This document shows positions 24,337 to 37,400 of a stretch of DNA of 64,000 nt, piece after piece. The notes under the pieces are model-generated. The model worked only from the letters and a program-made list of their open reading frames with translations. It did not search any database and was not told the DNA's origin. This DNA comes from Trichoplax adhaerens. Lineage: Eukaryota > Placozoa > Uniplacotomia > Trichoplacea > Trichoplacidae. Location of the stretch: positions 11,966,878-12,030,877 of the forward strand of contig NW_002060943.1 of assembly GCF_000150275.1 (NCBI RefSeq), given 5' to 3'. A program made the position numbers and the translations under genes. The stretch's first letter is position 1, and the number at the start of each line of letters is the position of its first letter.

Positions 24337-27300
24337 ATCAACGCCATCCAATCAACATAAAAGACGTATTTTATTTGAAACCAATGAATTCACCATTGAA
24401 GATGTGGGCACACTACCTGTACAGTTATCCGAACGTTTAACAGCCATGAGAGGTAGGTCGAAATGAATATCAATGGCCATAAAAGTATTATTCACCTGCA
24501 GTACAGTATCAATGGATCGTGCAGACATGGACTACGGTACAAGATGTTATGAGTGAAGGATTTCTTGTCAAGGTAACCTATTGCAATCGTTTGTTGTTAG
24601 GTTCTGAAAATGTTACCGGTCGGATTACTCCTTCTGGTTGGTCATACATCATCTTCAAGAATAATCTCTTTGTTTGGAAGCAAAGTGTCATCGACAAGCA
24701 GGTAGACTGGCTAGGCATTCTACATTCTCTTTGCTTCGACATAAGGACAATGATACTCAGTTCCTGTTTTAATCAATCATGTCATGCGAGTAAATAGGAA
24801 TCACCACTGTAATAAGGCATGCTTGACTAGAGTAATGATAATATTGAGATCTCCAAAAATGCGAAATTTTGCAATCATAGTAAATATCAATCAGTAATAA
24901 TGAATAGCATTTTTAGTTCCAGGAAGGGGAAAAATGAGATATTTTACTCCATTACATTATAAACTGCTTGTTTCCTTGACAAGTATCCTATTCACTTAAC
25001 CAAATGTGTGTGTGTAATCAGTAACCGAAAATAGATAATTTTGGTGATAGATTTTCGACAGTATCAAAATGGTTGAACTATTTTAAGTGTGTTTTTCCGA
25101 CGTTTATAGTGACAGTTACCGTTGGCACCTTTACTCGTAAAGTGGACTAGTACTTTTAACATATCCACATTAGACAATCATTTTTGTGCAGTATAGCAGT
25201 GCTTCTAATGAGATACAGATATTTCAATGGTAACACTTTGTTTTCTTTGCAACGGTAAAGGCAACCAATCTTTGTCACCAATTCCCCTTGGCTCCTACAA
25301 ATTATTCTTACTCTGCCAATTTAATTAGCATTCTTACTGTGGATACAGAAAACAGTGTTTCTATCGTCGCGGTTTCTCCTGATGGTAAGTCAATAAAGCT
25401 ACAACGTAATACCGTATCATCAATAAAAGTGATCCGTTATACTGTTTCTTCTGCCTATGAATTATCCACAATCAATAAAGCGACTTAGCTTGTGTGTGTT
25501 TGAGAAATGCCTATGTTAGGCCAAAGAAGGCAGTAACTGAAGTATAACTGCCGCTAATCTAAATTATCAACCAACACTTCGTAGGTTTAGTCTCCTCTAA
25601 CTCAAAATCCACTTTTATAGGTATTGTGCGCTATTGGCCTAATTTTATGCAGCAAGCGACCTACTTTGAAATGAAAATCGTAGAAATTGGTGAAAATGAT
25701 TGTTGCTTTATGACTGTGATTAATGTGAGTGATTTCAAGCTTACAACAATTACCTCAAGTTAAACTTTTCCAAGATGGTAATGACTGCTTATTTGTATAG
25801 CCTTTTGGATGCATTTTATCTACGAAATCCAGCAAATTATTTCTATTACAACCCTCTTCTGTTGGTATGAAGGTATGCAAAATAGATATTTGAATTGAAT
25901 AAATAGTTGAACACACTGCCAATGACCAAGATATGAAATGGGTGATATTATGTAGCTAAATGTAACTTATCAAGAGTTGAGAAAATCAGTTGGACTTTTC
26001 GCTGGTATTGGCCGCCGAATTTCTTCATTTTTTACTTCAAGTGATGATTCTGTATCTCTGGTAAGCAATCAATTGCAAGTAAAGTTGCCTCTAAGTATCA
26101 TTCCAAGTAGAAACTGTACACTTTACGAATTATACTTTTAGGTGAAATCTCAAATTCTGGATGGATTTCAATCAAACAAAGATAATTGGTACTTTTAGTT
26201 ATTTTCTGTTGCTTAATATTGTTTAATTGGAATTGACTCACAGCGATCGAATATATGTGCTTGCAGTACCTTCTATACTATTGCAAATAGCAGACTGTTC
26301 ACATGGAGAATATTCTATGATGGTACTGAAAGGGTAAAAAATTACGTTGTAACTTGCTTACGTGCATGTGACTGCATGCTGTAAATTTATTACCGTAGGT
26401 TAACGTCGACACACGGTATAAGCTTAATTTAGATTGAAAAGTATGTCTTAATAATATCTACAATATCCTTGAAATATCACGTTTATAGATAATTGATGAA
26501 TGCGATTTATATCAAATGTTTGCTAATGGACCGGCTAAAGAGATTTTGGTAATTACGATGCATTGTTCATCCTATCCGTAAAGCGATCACAATGTCCTTT
26601 TGTAGACATTTCAAATTTTTACTAAATCGTATGTTGTGCTAAATGGTTTTTAGAGTACTTTTTCTGATACGGATAGATCAAATATCTACTTTACTGATGT
26701 AAGCAAATACCGGTAAGTATATATTTAAATTTTTGTTACTTTGTATACAATGAACATTAAAAGTAATCTTTCATCCATTGGTATATCACACTTGATATTG
26801 TAACATACGCAATGTTACTGTTATCATATATCTACATGTGGTATGTATGCCGTTATCTAGTTCCGGTTTGTTAGTGTTAGTACATATAACTTCAACTGTA
26901 AATGGAATATCCTACGAAGATGGACTGGCATTGTGTAAGTTTAATCTATATTCATATCGTTAATAGTTTAACAATTAGCTTGATCAGTACAAGTCATATT
27001 CATAAAAAGTCAATAATGATCAATGTCTAGCATAATACAGTATGTTCCTATTAAACTTGTAAGTAGTTGAATATATCATTTATTATTGTTATAGTCCGCA
27101 TAATTTTAAAGGATGATGTTCCGTACGATTGCAACATTGTTTCCACTTTGCAATTATCAGAAAATGCTCCTAAACCGGTATATAGAGATTCTTATATTGG
27201 AGCAATGATACTTAGTTTCTCGTAGCTAATAATGCTACACTCCTAGTAAAAACTATCAACAACTTCAAATTATTCAATAGGTTTCCTCCGAAGATAATGA

Positions 27301-30300
27301 ATGGACTTTACATATTTCTACTGGAAATGCTGGAGAATTTGTTTTTATTAGGACAATTGATGACATTTATTATTTATTCGGTAATGAAATAAAGTTAAAG
27401 CGGTAGATTACCATCAACAGACATTTTATCATCATTATTTTCGTATAATTCGCTTTGATAGAAAGCAATATCATTCCAGTAGTGAATTTATCGCGTTACG
27501 AACTCATTCTTGGTTCTGGTAAGTGCTTTACCCTGATAAAACTACATGTATTTCCTTCCTCATTTATATAACGTAATATGATGGTTGTTTCATTTAGGCG
27601 CAATAAATGGTGTATTGCTATATATTACTAGCCGTGGGGCAGTAAATGCCTTATTTCCTAAAGCAACAAGTTTAATCAGGTATTTCAGCACGGGGATTCA
27701 TAGAATCATTGAAATGAAATTATAGACCTGTGTTCAACTATACAATGCTGTAATTATGACATTTACTAGTCTAACAAGTTCGAAACATGAAAATGCTTCA
27801 AAGCATCCAAATGTGGAAACATCAATCAAGTATAAGGTAGTGTCCGGAAGAAGTGTACTGAGTTTGGTTCTGCATTAAAACGTAATAAATGTCTGTAATT
27901 GTTGGTATATGTGTTATTTTAGGGAGACTATTCTTCCATATTGAACGATACGGAGGGTGATATGCCTGGTATCTTGCGAGCGGCTTTTATTCAATACACA
28001 GGAGACGATTTTGTAATAAACAAATTTTTTTACTTTAAAATTTATCGATTAGATATTTTTGACAATGCTAACTCGATGTTATATGGAATGTATCTGTACC
28101 GGCTTACATTTTTAATCAAATTAAGTATTAATAATTTTCTTGTCAGGATACTGCTGAACAAATCTGCAATGATATTTTTCCGACTACTGTTGGTCCAGTT
28201 TTAGACAATTCAATAATCGAAGTCAGTAGGAAATTAATCGACGAACCTCCTTCGGCAGATCCAAGATGGGCACATTCTTTGACTCCAGGTAATTTAAATA
28301 TGAGTAGCTTCATTGATAATGCACAACTGATGCAATAATTTAACGTTGGCAATAGATTTTTAATCTTAAACGCCTAATATTTGAGCTATGATTTCTCTAT
28401 TCAATAACTATATAGAAGGGACATCTACCAGCTCTGTAATAATAATCCATCAATTAGAAGATAAACTACGCACGCATAGTCATTATCTGGAGTTTTTGTC
28501 CAATTTAAATCTTCTAAGTAGAGTAAGTCAATGGTATTGTAACTGCGTAAAATGCTAATTTTGAATTATTTCAGTTCTTCAAAGCAAAATATGAATTTAT
28601 TATATTAAGAAACTTTCATTATTGTATACTGCAGGTCACAGTATGTAATGTTAATGATCGAAAAATTTCAACCCTCCGAAGTTTGTGCGAGCACGCCGAA
28701 AAAGTTTGTGCCGCGGTTGCCCTACGAAGTTTACATATAAAGTGCGATCGTACAAACAATAGCCATCACTTAAAATATTGTACTGTAAAGTAGTGACAAT
28801 TCTGAAGGCATTCTGGTTAAAATGATATCGCATTAACTATTTGCTTTCTTGATTCGATAGAAATCCCGAATTAATCGACACTGTCATTAAGCTGATCATG
28901 CAAGATCGTGGTCTGAAGTCTTCAGTGATTTTGACATGGCAAGATTTATTTTATAAAGATGTAGGTGTTTGATTGTCGGACGTGAAGTGTACATGTTATA
29001 AATAAATATTCCTTAAGATGCTGTTATGCTTACGATGATAAGTAGAAATTTAACCGATATTTTTAAACTATTAGTTTCAATCGCTTTCGATCATATCAAA
29101 AAGACTCATTTCGTTCTTTAGGTTTCTATGATTGATGACGTCTTGCCATATTTAGTAAATTATGAAATGGAAATGTGCCAATCGCAACTAAAGCAGCCTG
29201 AAAAAATAGGCCAGCTCGTAGATGACATAAGTTTTATTATTACGGTAACATCAGATAGCACATTATTACGGCTATCATTGAAAACCTATTTTATCGCATA
29301 TTAATAATATTTATTATAGGAAGTGCTACAGGATGCTTTAAGATGTCGTAGAAATTTTGAAGCTAAATATATTCAAGATTCTTCATATCAACAGTTAGAA
29401 TATATTCCTTGGACAGGTAATGCTAACGTTATATTATCAAAGCTTTGGCGTAAAATTGTATTGGTTTCTTGGATGTCTTTAGTAATTGTTGTTATTATAA
29501 CTTAGCTTCTACTGGTTTAAAAGGAGCTAGAACTACATTTTTACAACAGGTACTTTTATCTTTTCTAAATTTCTAACTTAACGATAGTTAAATCTAATAA
29601 CTGACTTATTGAACTTGCATTTCAGCATGCAATTATAGTAGAAAGAGTCTTCGATCAAGACATAGGACCACAAGTTCGTTTTTTATTAGTAATGTATTAA
29701 TCATCAAATTAATAGTTATGCATGCTATTGCTTATGTTTGTTTGAAATTGAATTCACAGATTAGGGATAGCTTATTTACTCGCTTAGTGGATTTGACTAC
29801 TCTAATTTTGACAGGTTACGAAGATCAGTTAAATTCTTTGAGGTGAGTTTATTTATGTGAATGTTAAATTGCGATGCATTAAAAGTATTGAATGCTTCTT
29901 CCATGATCGATTTATGTAGATTTTGCAATAATAAAACCAGAATGAAGGAGGTGCTGGAATCTTTTGAGAAGGATCGTTGCACGCTTATCAGGCCTCTTTG
30001 TTAGTTAAAATATTATTGCTTATGCAACCGTCTATAGAATATAATAGTTTAGTTATATTATCGTCTAGTGGATGGTAAGCAAACCGTAAGAGCTGCAACC
30101 TTGGCTGAGAAATTTTACGATTTTGAATCGTTGGTTCGATTATGCGAAGAGGATAATAATAAAGATCAGTTGCAAGAATATATGATACAGTTTGCACAGC
30201 AGGTAAGATATTTGTATTCTTTAGGCCTATTTTTGACTTTGCGAAATGTTTTACAAAATGTCGATAAATCCTCTTTATTTCCCACTACCTCCTCGTAGGG

Positions 30301-32010
30301 TTTTCCACAGTTTGTCTTCCAATGGTACTTGAGTAGAGGTAAATAATAGCTATTAATTCCAATAGCAACTAGCAGCAACTGTATTGCTTATTGTATTTAC
30401 TGTATACTATAGGTGAATATCGTAAGCTCCTGGAGTTACATGATTCTCAGGATGTAAATTTAAAAAACTTTTTGAGATCTCGACCCAATTTGAGCTGGAT
30501 TCACGATGTAAAAATTGGCGCATTTACGGATGTAAGTAAATGTTACACTGTATCTAAGATACTCCCAAAGCTGTTATAGACACGGTATATTAACTTACTG
30601 GCCCCTTGATTGCGTGATAATGTAGGCGTCACATACATTAAAAGAATTAGCCGAAAACGAAAAGGACTTACTGTCAAGAAAAGAAGTAAGTAATAATCTT
30701 TTCAAAATTCCTTAATGGTTGTGCGCTTACTATTTCATCATGTTATAAAGACATTTCTTAGCTTAAGTAAGCTATCTCTTCTGGCATCATCGGAAGAGAA
30801 TAATGCAATGGAATTAGCTGGAAGGCTGAAAGGTAATTACTTAATACTTTATCAGTGGAAATCAATTCTCATCGATTGCTATCTTACGTATTGTCTTCGA
30901 AATATAAGGAGCTCGCATATTCTTAAGTGTCGGTCTTCATATTTTTATAGCAACAAATACTGAGCTAGATGTGGTCAATTACCAAATGGTATTACCAGAA
31001 ACGGTCGTCCAGGTATGTCTTCGATGTTATTGCAAATTAGAACTGTTCATATTCGCATTTAAATGTAGAATTTCCGCACTATGTAGGAATTATTCGGATC
31101 TCCAGATTCTATGCCACCCTTAACAGTTCCAGACATAATTGAGGTAAAATTATCATAAATAGTTGTTCATTACTACAAAAGATTTTTAATGGTCAATGTT
31201 GATTTCATCTCTAATTCAGGGTTTTGTCGGAGATAAAAATGAAGATGCAAGTGAATATGACTTCAAAAACGCACTGGACCTACTGGATCTTCGCGGGGTC
31301 AGTTCTATATTTTTGTCTTTAAGTATTGGTTATTAAAGCAAACGCGCAGTAATATTAGTGAACATAGTGCCAATATTGTACTTTAAAGTAGCTATAGTTT
31401 GCTCGGCACATACACTGTGAAGTTGCAATATGTGACGGTTTATTATTTACACAGTATTTTAAAAATAAAAAACAATACCTTGCGATAGTGTTAGAATTAC
31501 ATTCGGTGTTTTTTGTCAATTTAGCTTGATACCGATGGCCACCAAAAACTACGACTCTATATATGGTCGAAAGCTATCCTTCGAGACAAGTACAGCATAT
31601 TTACTTGTAATTTTAGACTTGCTTTATTCAGTCATCGACGTATTTAATATTTCCTTAACTTGGTCCTTTGAGCAGATGGACGGAAATGGAAAGTAGTGAT
31701 CCATTACTTGTTGCACAAGAAACAATATTCTTCAAAATAATCCAACTTGGTTATGAGCAAGGTATTCGTGTAAATGTTTGACATTTTGGAATAAATTTAA
31801 AAATTTTTAAATACATCACTTTGGAAACCAATTATGTTCTTCGAAAATTAAAATCGCTTTCTGCCTATAGGAATTTCACTAAAGGATTTTGTCCCTACGA
31901 TCGATGAATTGAAAGGAAGCGATTTGCTGATTTCTGCAAACCTGTCTTTTAATCCAAATTTTCAATTCTTAATTCAGGCTGTGTACGAATACATTTCGCA
32001 GGCTTGCTAA
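24337..32010 (+). CDS. NUP133: NUP133 nuclear pore complex scaffold protein (first coding exon missing)
   Basis: Component of the Y-shaped outer-ring complex of the nuclear pore. Thirty-eight phase-consistent GT-AG exons give 1112 residues (human 1156): 24337-24452, 24502-24701, 25261-25384, 25621-25724, 25801-25872, 25956-26060, 26142-26188, 26267-26333, 26489-26548, 26654-26712, 26861-26934, 27095-27177, 27281-27380, 27462-27518, 27598-27679, 27770-27836, 27923-28012, 28147-28288, 28416-28522, 28635-28741, 28861-28960, 29122-29244, 29320-29416, 29506-29549, 29626-29673, 29760-29842, 29941-29999, 30069-30202, 30299-30338, 30413-30531, 30626-30685, 30751-30832, 30951-31012, 31087-31143, 31220-31297, 31525-31589, 31676-31761, 31871-32010. 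The first half is the beta-propeller (VRYWPNF; the GIGRRISSFF membrane-sensor-type segment). The second half is the helical stack (ADPRWAHS, LCEHAEK, YIPWTG, LAEKFYDFESLVRLCEE, EYDFKNALDLLD), ending NFQFLIQAVYEYISQ. The start codon was not found. Confidence 0.93.
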
Positions 32011-34488
32011 TAATATTAACACCTGAAAAATGTAATGCTACTGTATACTTAACGAATGTTTATACTGTAATAATTTGATTTCGAGGCTCAATCGTAAATC
32101 TGTATCGAAATTATTTGTATTTTAAATAAATTAGAAGTACCTTTGCATTTGTTATTTTTGCATCTGCTTAGACTATTCTATTCCTTAAAGTATCTTTGTT
32201 TGTAAAGTATCTTTGTTAATGAAATGAAAAGGTAATAAATAAAGTAAATTATTACTGTAATATATAAGATGACTGTTTTGATAGGTTAAAGTATACAGAG
32301 CTTTGACCTTATTTTACAAAGTGCTTACAAGAGTACTCGCATAATCTATTCGAAATATTTTGTGCATGATAAGGGCCTCATTAGAGTAATTTTTCTTATT
32401 TGCTTTTCGTTATAGACTGGAAAATTTGGGAGAAAGCTAAAATTGTTAGATACAAGTGAATCTAACTAGCAGTTTTACTTTTTTACATAGTGTAATTGTA
32501 AAATATTTTAGAAGTTATCAGACAGAACTCTGATTGGCTATTTCCAATACCATATTTGTAGTCTAGAATTAGCGGGCTTGTGAGGGTACTTATAAGATTG
32601 TGAACTGCTAGATTTCAGTGGGGTGTGATAACTTTGGTACTGAACTGCTGTTCTTTGCAAGCAAACAAAGCATGATAGGTTGTAAATGATTTATCTTGTT
32701 TTAAATTGGCACTAGTACATTCTTTTGTTGTATTTTTACTTAAACTGAATCATCGGTGTTGTCTTACGAGCTAGTGAACAATTCTATGAGTAGCAGTGTT
32801 TTTGAGAAACAAATAATCACCAAATCCTAGCGCTCACGGATATGGTGCCTGTGATGGAGGGTTCGATATCTCAGAGGATTGAGATTTAGTCGCCATTTAC
32901 AATTATTACAACAAAGAGTTTATAAAAGTTATGCTTATTGTAGGTTAGTAATGTGAAGTACAGTGAGGTAGTTACGGTAGATCGCGTGCAAGCTGTCGTG
33001 AGTAACGAGTAGAAGTATTAGACTGTGAGAGACTAACTAGAAGACTAACTGAGAGGCTAATGAAATCTGAGGTAGAAATCGCCGGTATTTATAGTTTTAA
33101 AGATAGAGCACATGCAGAGAATAAGATTGTGGAATTAGATACAACATATACCATAACAGGTTACAAAATAGCAGATGATTGTAGAAACAGCGAGTACCGT
33201 AATAACTAAATACAGTAGTCTATATATGAATGTAGAGTAAATCGTAAGCACGGATAAGAAATAACTTGTACACTCAGACACCAAAAACGCGCTTATTACA
33301 CGGTATAGAGTTACCGAACCTCTGACAGGTCTACGACAAATGGTAATATACTATCTGTTAAATGAGCACATTATCGTAAACCGTCGGCAAAGCGACGGGA
33401 GTTTGCACTAGTCTTAATTAATTCAATAACAGCTGCAATATGCAATGCACAATAAGGTACCAATTACAATTAAATCATATATTTTTTTATTTCATTTTAA
33501 GCATAAAAGAATTCAAGAAATTTATTCGTTTAACGATTTGCTTGACAATTTATCACGCATCCTTAGTTGAAAGCGAGGTTGAAGTTGCAATTTATGAGCA
33601 TAAAGTTGTAATTAAGATTTCGTCATTTTCATTATTGTTATATAAAAAATCAGTATGTAGAAAGATCAACTTTAATGCAATAAAACAAACATTTGAAAAT
33701 AAACAAGAAGATATTACACGCTAGCGACTTAAACACATTACACAGTAAAACTGACTAAATGATACCAATTAAATAACTTAACTTATAGCGCTTGCTAATA
33801 TCATGTCAATTTTTCTATATTGCGTCACTGTGCTAATTGTAATTTGATACCATATGCATGTCATATAAATATTACAAAGAATCACTTACAAAATAAGATT
33901 ACGTTCATAGGAAGGCTTTCTTAAAACAATCATATACAGCTATTATTAATGCTCCTTATTCATTTATCAGCATAGAATAGATATTACAAATACTGTATGT
34001 GTTCAATGACATGTGATTTATCTATATATATATATATGATTTTACGTTATAGTGCAGCTAAAACCTGTTCAGTATCATAGATATATAAGCTTTTATCGAT
34101 ATTATATACCGGATTGTCGAAGATTTAAATCGGTCAGGTAATTATGAGCTCGAAAAAAATAGGTAATGTTATATAAGATTTCGCACAGTAAATTGAATCC
34201 AATACGATACAATTAAACCATTGTGTTAATACCATTTTTTAAATAAACATAATATAAGCAATGCATATCAATTGTCGGTGCCAGAATTATCGCAAGACAA
34301 CAAACGAAATTCCCTATTTACTTCACGTGTTAATACTTACAAAGGTATAGTTAAATGGATAATAGTATTGGTGAGCAATTATCGGTACTGAAAATAAGGG
34401 CTCGTGTATTTTAGTGTTATTAATACATAATTAATTTTAATTTGTCATTGCGAAAAGTGCTCCAGTTGATAGTAATATTATCCTAAAG
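32011..34488. other. Convergent spacer between NUP133 and RyR, no gene seen
   Basis: About 2.5 kb of AT-rich sequence between two convergent genes. A 94-codon frame at 33440-33724 has no recognisable similarity. A TA run lies near 34022-34038. Nothing else stands out. Confidence 0.55.
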
Positions 34489-37400
34489 CTAAGTAGTAGA
34501 AATACTAGTACTGCACAACTTAAAAATATAGCATGAGCATAAATAAATTTACGTATTATTTACAAGAAGTTGCTGTTCTCGTTGGTACTGATCTCTAAAA
34601 CAGTCACCAACGGGGAAAAATTCCCATCTTCTCTGTTGATATAAACCCCATACATAAGATTCCTAACACAAAAAGTTCGTATCAGAGTTGCAACAGAAAG
34701 CTACAATTATTTTCTCTACGAATAAAATAGAGAATACAGTTATTCAAGTATTGCTCATAGATAAATTTACCTGCCCAGTATATTCCGTTTCGGGTTTTTC
34801 AATCAAGTGTAACAAAAAAAACCTGAAACCAACAAAGCATATCACTATAGGGGTCTCATACATCAACAAACGATGTCATAATTAAGTAAATTCGGTAACA
34901 AGACACTTACATATAGTTAGCGAGATTGTGCTCTTTCTCTACATGAATATCAAACCCATGTGGTACTTTGTCAAAGTGTTCTTTTCCGATTCCACAAATG
35001 AAACATTTATTCTAAAATGTGTGTACCATGACATAGTCAACAGACTTGTAAATGTCATTAATTGTAACAAGTAATTGAAATAATAAGCACCTCTAGGTCT
35101 TCTTTGACAGATTCTTGTTTATCACGAAGTTCGCCAAAAGCATCAATAATTAAACCTATAATTGTATGTGGTTCCAATAAAAAAAATTATCAATAACTTG
35201 ATATGACTCACGTAAGAAATTTAATATGAAAGTTTTCAGTCATCCTTATACGTAATTGCTTAACCTTGCACAATAGCTAATAGAATAACGATTACAAAGA
35301 AGAAGAAGGTAAAATCAAAAGCGATTCTTTCATATTCGTATAAGTCACCATCAGCAGGATCGATCGTATCACCTATAGTTTTCAGACATTTAGCATAGGT
35401 ATGTGTGTAATAGACGTAAAAATTCGATGCAAATTTGTAATGTAATTTTATCAATTAATTATAATTTCATCTACAGTTAGATAAACTTACCAATTCCACC
35501 GCCAGATCGTAGACCAGAATTGAGATGAAACATAAAACACTACAATGAAGAATAAATAAAGGACCAAGATAGTGTTGAGTAATTGTCTTATAGCAGTATC
35601 ATGGAACTTGCTAGTTTTTGCATACCGTAAACATGTGATCACATTTGTACTCTGGTCTGCCTCTAATTTCTCTACTGTAGTACTGGCGGAAGAAGTTAAA
35701 TGCTACCACAGCGTAAATATAAATCACCACAGCCATCATTAACAGCGTCATTATTAGCTAAGATGATAAAAAAATGAGATATGTTGAAAAATTTGAGTAA
35801 TGAATTATTAGTAATGAGTAAAATATTTCGTAGGCTATACGGATTAACATTACCTGCCGGCCGTGATGAGTAACAGATTGCAATACGGTACTCAGAGTTT
35901 TATTACCGAAGCCAAAGTCGATCAAGTGCACGGCGAAGAAGAAATTATTCAAACAATTTCCAAGTAAGGAAAACAGCAAGTAAAAGAGTAGATAGATAAA
36001 ATTCTAGGATGCAACGAAAAAATAGTTTTAATCATTTTAAAAGGAATTTTTATACCTAAAAGGTAATTTTCATTATTAGCCGTTTACCCTGTCAGTACAT
36101 ATTACTCCAATCCTCCATATCCAGTATTTTAAATCCAATAATTCAGCCCTATATGGTACAATGTTAGTATTTGTGGTATGATAAAAATCCTTCATATTGG
36201 CCTTACTTTTCGCTCATTGAAATCACAAACTTACATCTTCTGTATCCGCCCCTTTTCAGAAGCGTTCTCGTCGTCTTCAATATTCAATATTTGTGTTATA
36301 CGATGGTAATCATTATCGTGTTCACTATATTTATCTCGTACCTATAGTATTATAATAGCAAATCAATTAATAATAAAAATTTATCTCTATTGCTTCTTTG
36401 TGATATTTCAGTATCTAGACAAACAGCATGAAGCTACTTACTTTGCGTTTTATAAACTTATCCCAATACATTGACGGAAATGATCTTAAATATAAAGGTA
36501 TACATATAAATTCCTAAAGGTTAGCCTGCGAATGATTATCTGTTTAGATAAACTCATTATTCCAAGGGCCTACCCGCAATTAATGACTATACCATCCCAC
36601 CAATCGCGATAATCCTGACTACGAGACTTTGTTACCCAGTAACCATCAAATTCTAACTTTCGAGCAATTTCTTTTTCTCTTTTAAATATGGCCAATGGAA
36701 CCTACACAATTATAAAATAAATTGGATAAAAGATATATACCAGAGGCCATCACTTAATGTAGCTCAAGCCGGTATGCAATATCTACATTGTCTGCTATCC
36801 AGTAAAATGTATAACCTTTAAATTCCAATAAGCAATTAGTGTTGCAATGGATGCAAGAAGATGCAAAATTGGTAGTATGATTAATGCCAAATCTAGGTAG
36901 TTATTGCTACTATCCAAAATAATACTGTTGCCCAAAGATGACAAAGTTTCATTCTTTTCAGTAACAGGTGTGACCTAAAAATCAAAATGGAAGATGATAG
37001 AATCAGATACCCTACATCCTACCTAACCAATCATACATTTTACTCCTAATGGCTATAAACTTACTTTACAAAATAGCAAGATAATATTAATTCCAAAAGC
37101 TATTAATAGAGCAATTATTCTCGATGCGTAGTAGCTTCTTGCAAATAAAGACTAAGAATACACCGTAGACATTATTAGTAGTTTTACGTTCTTATTATGA
37201 AGATATATGAATACTATGTACTAGTCCAAAATTTAACTTATTACCAAAATCGTTTGTTTCGCTGCTGCTATTTTCGGTTTATAAGAATGTTTGCCTTCAC
37301 CATCTTCCTCGTTATCCCAATCAAATTCAATCATTACATTTTCACTACTACTACCCATTATATTACTGAACGATTTGATAGTAAAATTGGCTAAATGAGT

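Noticed and set aside
26396-26450. Extra NUP133 exon beginning GTTAACGTCGAC after an AG
   Set aside because: Leads to a stop or to a phase that does not fit 26489; skipping it keeps frame and aligns with the family.
33440-33724. 94-codon plus-strand frame between NUP133 and RyR
   Set aside because: AT-rich chance frame without similarity.
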